Of a DNA stretch of 64,000 nt, positions 61,279 to 64,000 are shown piece by piece. A program made the position numbers and the translations under genes. The stretch is from Aphidius gifuensis (lineage: Eukaryota; Arthropoda; Insecta; Hymenoptera; Braconidae): the NCBI RefSeq assembly GCF_014905175.1, contig NC_057789.1, positions 30,438,555 to 30,502,554 on the forward strand, read 5' to 3'. How positions within the stretch are numbered: position 1 is the stretch's first letter; every line of letters starts with the position of its first letter. The notes under the pieces were generated by a model. That model was not told the DNA's origin and searched no databases. It was given only the letters and a program-made list of their open reading frames with translations.

Positions 61279-61972
61279 TCATTGAAATTTCAAATGACCT
61301 ATTGTCATTCATTTTTTGTCTCGAATAATAATTTAAAATCAATTTTCTTTTTTTTTTTGTTTTTTATTAAGTCTATAATTAATTAATTATAATTAAACGA
61401 TAGTCTGTTTTTTTTTTTTTGTTCTTTTTTTTAATACCTGAAAATTACAAATTAATTATTTAAAAAAACATTTCCAAATTATTTAATTTAAATTTTCCTT
61501 TTATTTATTTTTATGCTCCAAGGCATAATTAATAATTTATCAATTAAATTTTTATTTTTTTTCATTTTGTTTCTATTTTTATTTTTTTTCACAGGTTTCA
61601 AATAATTTGGTCATACATACAAAGGAAAAATTAGACGAGCCTTTATTGTAATATCATCCAAGCACCAATAAACTATTTTATAATTTTTTTTTTTTTTTTT
61701 TTTTTAAATTATTATTACACTGTTTTATATATATATATATTTTTAAAATTTATATTATTTACCAATTATTCATTATTATTATTTTTGATAATCAACAAGT
61801 TTTAATTTTAAAGAACAATGAAAAAAAAATTAAAACAAAAATTAATAATTTCGAAAACCGGCAGTAGTTAATTTTTTTTTTTTTTATCGACATTGTGTCG
61901 TACATAATAAATAAATAAATAAATAAAGATAAATAATTAAAAATAAATTAATAAATAATGATGAATAATTTA
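61279..61972. other. convergent 3' region of NF-YB and the downstream gene
   Basis: Holds the 3' UTRs of two convergent genes, AT-rich with long T runs and an AAATAAATAAATAAATAAAG stretch at about 61905. No other feature seen. Confidence 0.5.
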
Positions 61973-63200
61973 TCACTCTGGTAATTGTGAAGGTGACAAT
62001 AGTAATTCATGTCCCTTTGTTGATTTATTTTTATTTGTTGTTGATGATGATGATGAAGATGATGGTATTGCCAAATTAATTGGTATTTTATTACAGCTAG
62101 TTGTTTCTTTAATTGTTTTAATAGCTGTTGATGTCATAATTTGTTGTGTTGATTTTGGTAATAATGTCGTTGTTGTTTTTGATGAGCTATTATGTTCATC
62201 AATATTTTTAACTTTATCTTTATCAACAATAACAACACGACATGGTGTCCATCGACAATCTACACAACAACGACATAAACATAAACAAAGTAATACACGT
62301 AATAAACAACATAATAAACCAGCACAAACAAGTGTTGGTCCAACAAGACGTAATTCTGGACTTAAAATCCTTTTTCACCAGTTCCAACAAATGATATTAC
62401 AAGTCCAAGTGCTGTTGTTCCAACTGTTAATATAAAAGCACAATTAATTTTTTATTATAAAAAAATGATTTAATAAATTTATAATTAACAACATACGTCC
62501 AGCATATAAAACAGTATTAACAGCAGCATTAACTTCACCTCTTCTACGATTTGTAAAATTACTACTTGCTTCTTCATCTTCATCACTGCTACCATAACAA
62601 TAACTTGCATCACGTATCTGACAAATATGTGAAATAGAAAAAATCTTTTTTTTTTAAATTTATTTAAATATTAATATTATATTTGTTGATAAAAAATATT
62701 AACTACCCTGTTACGTTTCATCCAACGTCTGTGTGCTTCACATTGTTTTGTTTTATATCCATCACGGGAACTTTGAGGTGATGCCGGAGACAAGGGAAGC
62801 GGTGAAGGTCTGCTACAATTTTGCCATGCCGCTTTCCCTGGTCCCTGGCCACCGCCACACTGTAATTATTTTACAACAAAATAAATTACATTATTATTTA
62901 ATTGAAAAATTTCTTTTTTTTTAAATTAAATTATAATTTATTTTGCATTAATTGTTGATGTCAAGTTATATATGGTTTTTTAATTTGTCATTTGTTTTTG
63001 TTAATTTATGATGAACCCCTTTTTTTAATTTTTTTATTATTACTCACCCCATGAATGTATGACCTGGGGGGATAACGTGGCAATGGTGGTATTAGTCTTG
63101 TAGCCAAATTTGATGGCAATTCTCTAAAATTCACCGTTTTACCACCCCTAACACGTTTTTTTTCTCTCCTAATTAATAATGCCGCCTGCATTCCGCTCAT
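61973..63200 (-). CDS. two-membrane-segment protein of unknown function, with frameshift
   Basis: Minus-strand exons 63200-63048, 62859-62707, 62617-62497 and 62423-61973 are phase-consistent. The N-terminal half is basic and Pro-rich (MSGMQAALLIRREKKRVRGG, PPLPRYPPRSYIHG), followed by an acidic YGSSDEDEEASSN. Two hydrophobic segments come next (NTVLYAGLGTTALGLVISF and VGPTLVCAGLLCCLLRVLLC) ending in a Cys-rich CLCRCCVDCRW. These suggest an integral membrane protein with a palmitoylated loop. The tail is Ser/Thr/Lys-rich, ending LLLSPSQLPE. Between the helices, near 62368-62376, the frame needs one extra base (GGTGAAAAAGGATTTTAAG). As written there is an in-frame TAA. The rest of the frame is intact, so an A-run sequencing error is likelier than a pseudogene. 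Family not recognised. Confidence 0.65.
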
Positions 63201-63974
63201 TCATTTGCTTTTTAACGTTTTAAAATTATTATTTTCTTTTATTTTATATATCAATTAATATAATAAAAGAAAATTTAACGTTTTTTTTAAATTAAATTTC
63301 ATTTATTATTAACAACACATTTGTTTATATTTATCATCACAATTATTTAATGTTGTTTGTCTTCTTCTTCATCAACACCAAACACAAACTGCTAATAATT
63401 TTTTTTTTTTAATTTAAGTATATTTTTATTTTCAATTATTTAATTAATAATTTAATTTTTTTTTTTTTTTTTTTTCCACCAGACAGCCAATTATTGTGCT
63501 TGTGAATTTGTTTATTTAAATTTTTTTTTATTGTTATTTAATTCAATAAAAAAAAAAAGATGATTTTTTATATTTTTTTTTTTTTTTTTGTACAACGTGC
63601 CTTCAAGTGCAGTGCATTAAGGGTTTGAAATTATAGGCAAATAGATAATCTACTGATAAAGTGATTCACAGTGGAAAGAATATTTAAATTTTTAATTTAT
63701 ATAATATGCCTAATAGAGATATTAAACCCAATACCTATCATTATTTAGAAGAACTAATTTTCTAAATTTTTAAAAAATATTTTATCATTCTCTAAAGCCC
63801 TATTGTTTAAATTAACTAATTAATTAATAATAAATAAAAAAAATTAATAGCAAATATTTTGTAGAAAAAAAAAAACAAGTTAATTATTTTTTCGATTTTG
63901 CTGTAATTTTTTTTATCAATCAATGATATTTAATTGTTATTTTAAAATATATATTTAAATATATTAATACAAAC
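63201..63974. other. AT-rich non-coding interval near window end
   Basis: Long T-runs and A-runs with no coding signal. It is either the promoter region of the two-helix protein gene or an intron leading to the exon at the window edge. Confidence 0.4.
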
Positions 63975-64000
63975 CTGTAATTCTGATGCTGTTGGTGATG
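63975..64000 (-). CDS. exon fragment cut by the window edge
   Basis: On the minus strand the last 26 bases read SPTASELQ in an open frame, ending TTACAG before a gtttgt donor at 63974. It could be an upstream exon of the two-helix gene or of another gene beyond the window. Too short to identify. Confidence 0.35.

Overview
The window is very AT-rich insect nuclear DNA. Introns are short to medium, codons mostly end in A or T, and one 100-base run of N marks a scaffold join. The protein families (kelch-like diablo, NF-YB, ClC-2-type chloride channel, NinaB-type carotenoid oxygenase, sugar transporter, synaptobrevin, C15orf61 homolog) are all animal. The strong AT bias and the diablo and Syb sequences fit a hymenopteran, probably a parasitoid wasp; that placement is an inference.

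Layout. 1-1092: a complete three-exon C15orf61/DUF4528 gene (+). 1.1-14.9 kb: a gene-poor stretch with a few GC-richer islands. 14.9-17.7 kb: synaptobrevin (+), interrupted by the gap at 16953-17052. 19.2-29.4 kb: a ClC-a/CLCN2-like chloride channel (+) with two alternative N-termini that join the same third segment. An Ldh2-type malate/L-lactate dehydrogenase gene (+) lies inside its long first intron. 30.1-33.6 kb: a seven-exon carotenoid oxygenase (-) with a higher-order tandem repeat in one intron. 33.6-40 kb: no gene seen. 40.0-41.8 kb: a sugar/trehalose transporter (+).

41.9-53.4 kb is a rearranged, repeat-rich zone. It holds a small apparently mitochondrial gene (-), a ZMYM/woc fragment, foldback elements built from a CGGAGAAA motif, a 16-copy 143-bp tandem array and a hAT-like MITE sitting just upstream of a small mitochondrial-type membrane protein gene (+). 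It also holds a broken second copy of the transporter 3' half, several decayed copies of one C-terminal exon, an 86-bp perfect palindrome and hairpin repeats. 54.1-55.7 kb: a gene (-) whose phase-compatible exons join a FLYWCH zinc finger to an adducin head domain. 57.2-59.4 kb: diablo/KLHL20 (-), with an open in-frame 57-codon extension after its UAG stop. 60.6-61.3 kb: NF-YB (+), head to head with diablo. 62-63.2 kb: a two-membrane-segment protein (-) with a one-base frameshift. The last 26 bases carry another minus-strand exon.

The genes do not form a pathway and are unrelated neighbours. The most notable points are the possible diablo stop readthrough, the FLYWCH-adducin fusion, the dual ClC-a N-termini around a nested gene, the GC-AG introns, and the repeat-driven duplication zone at 41-53 kb.
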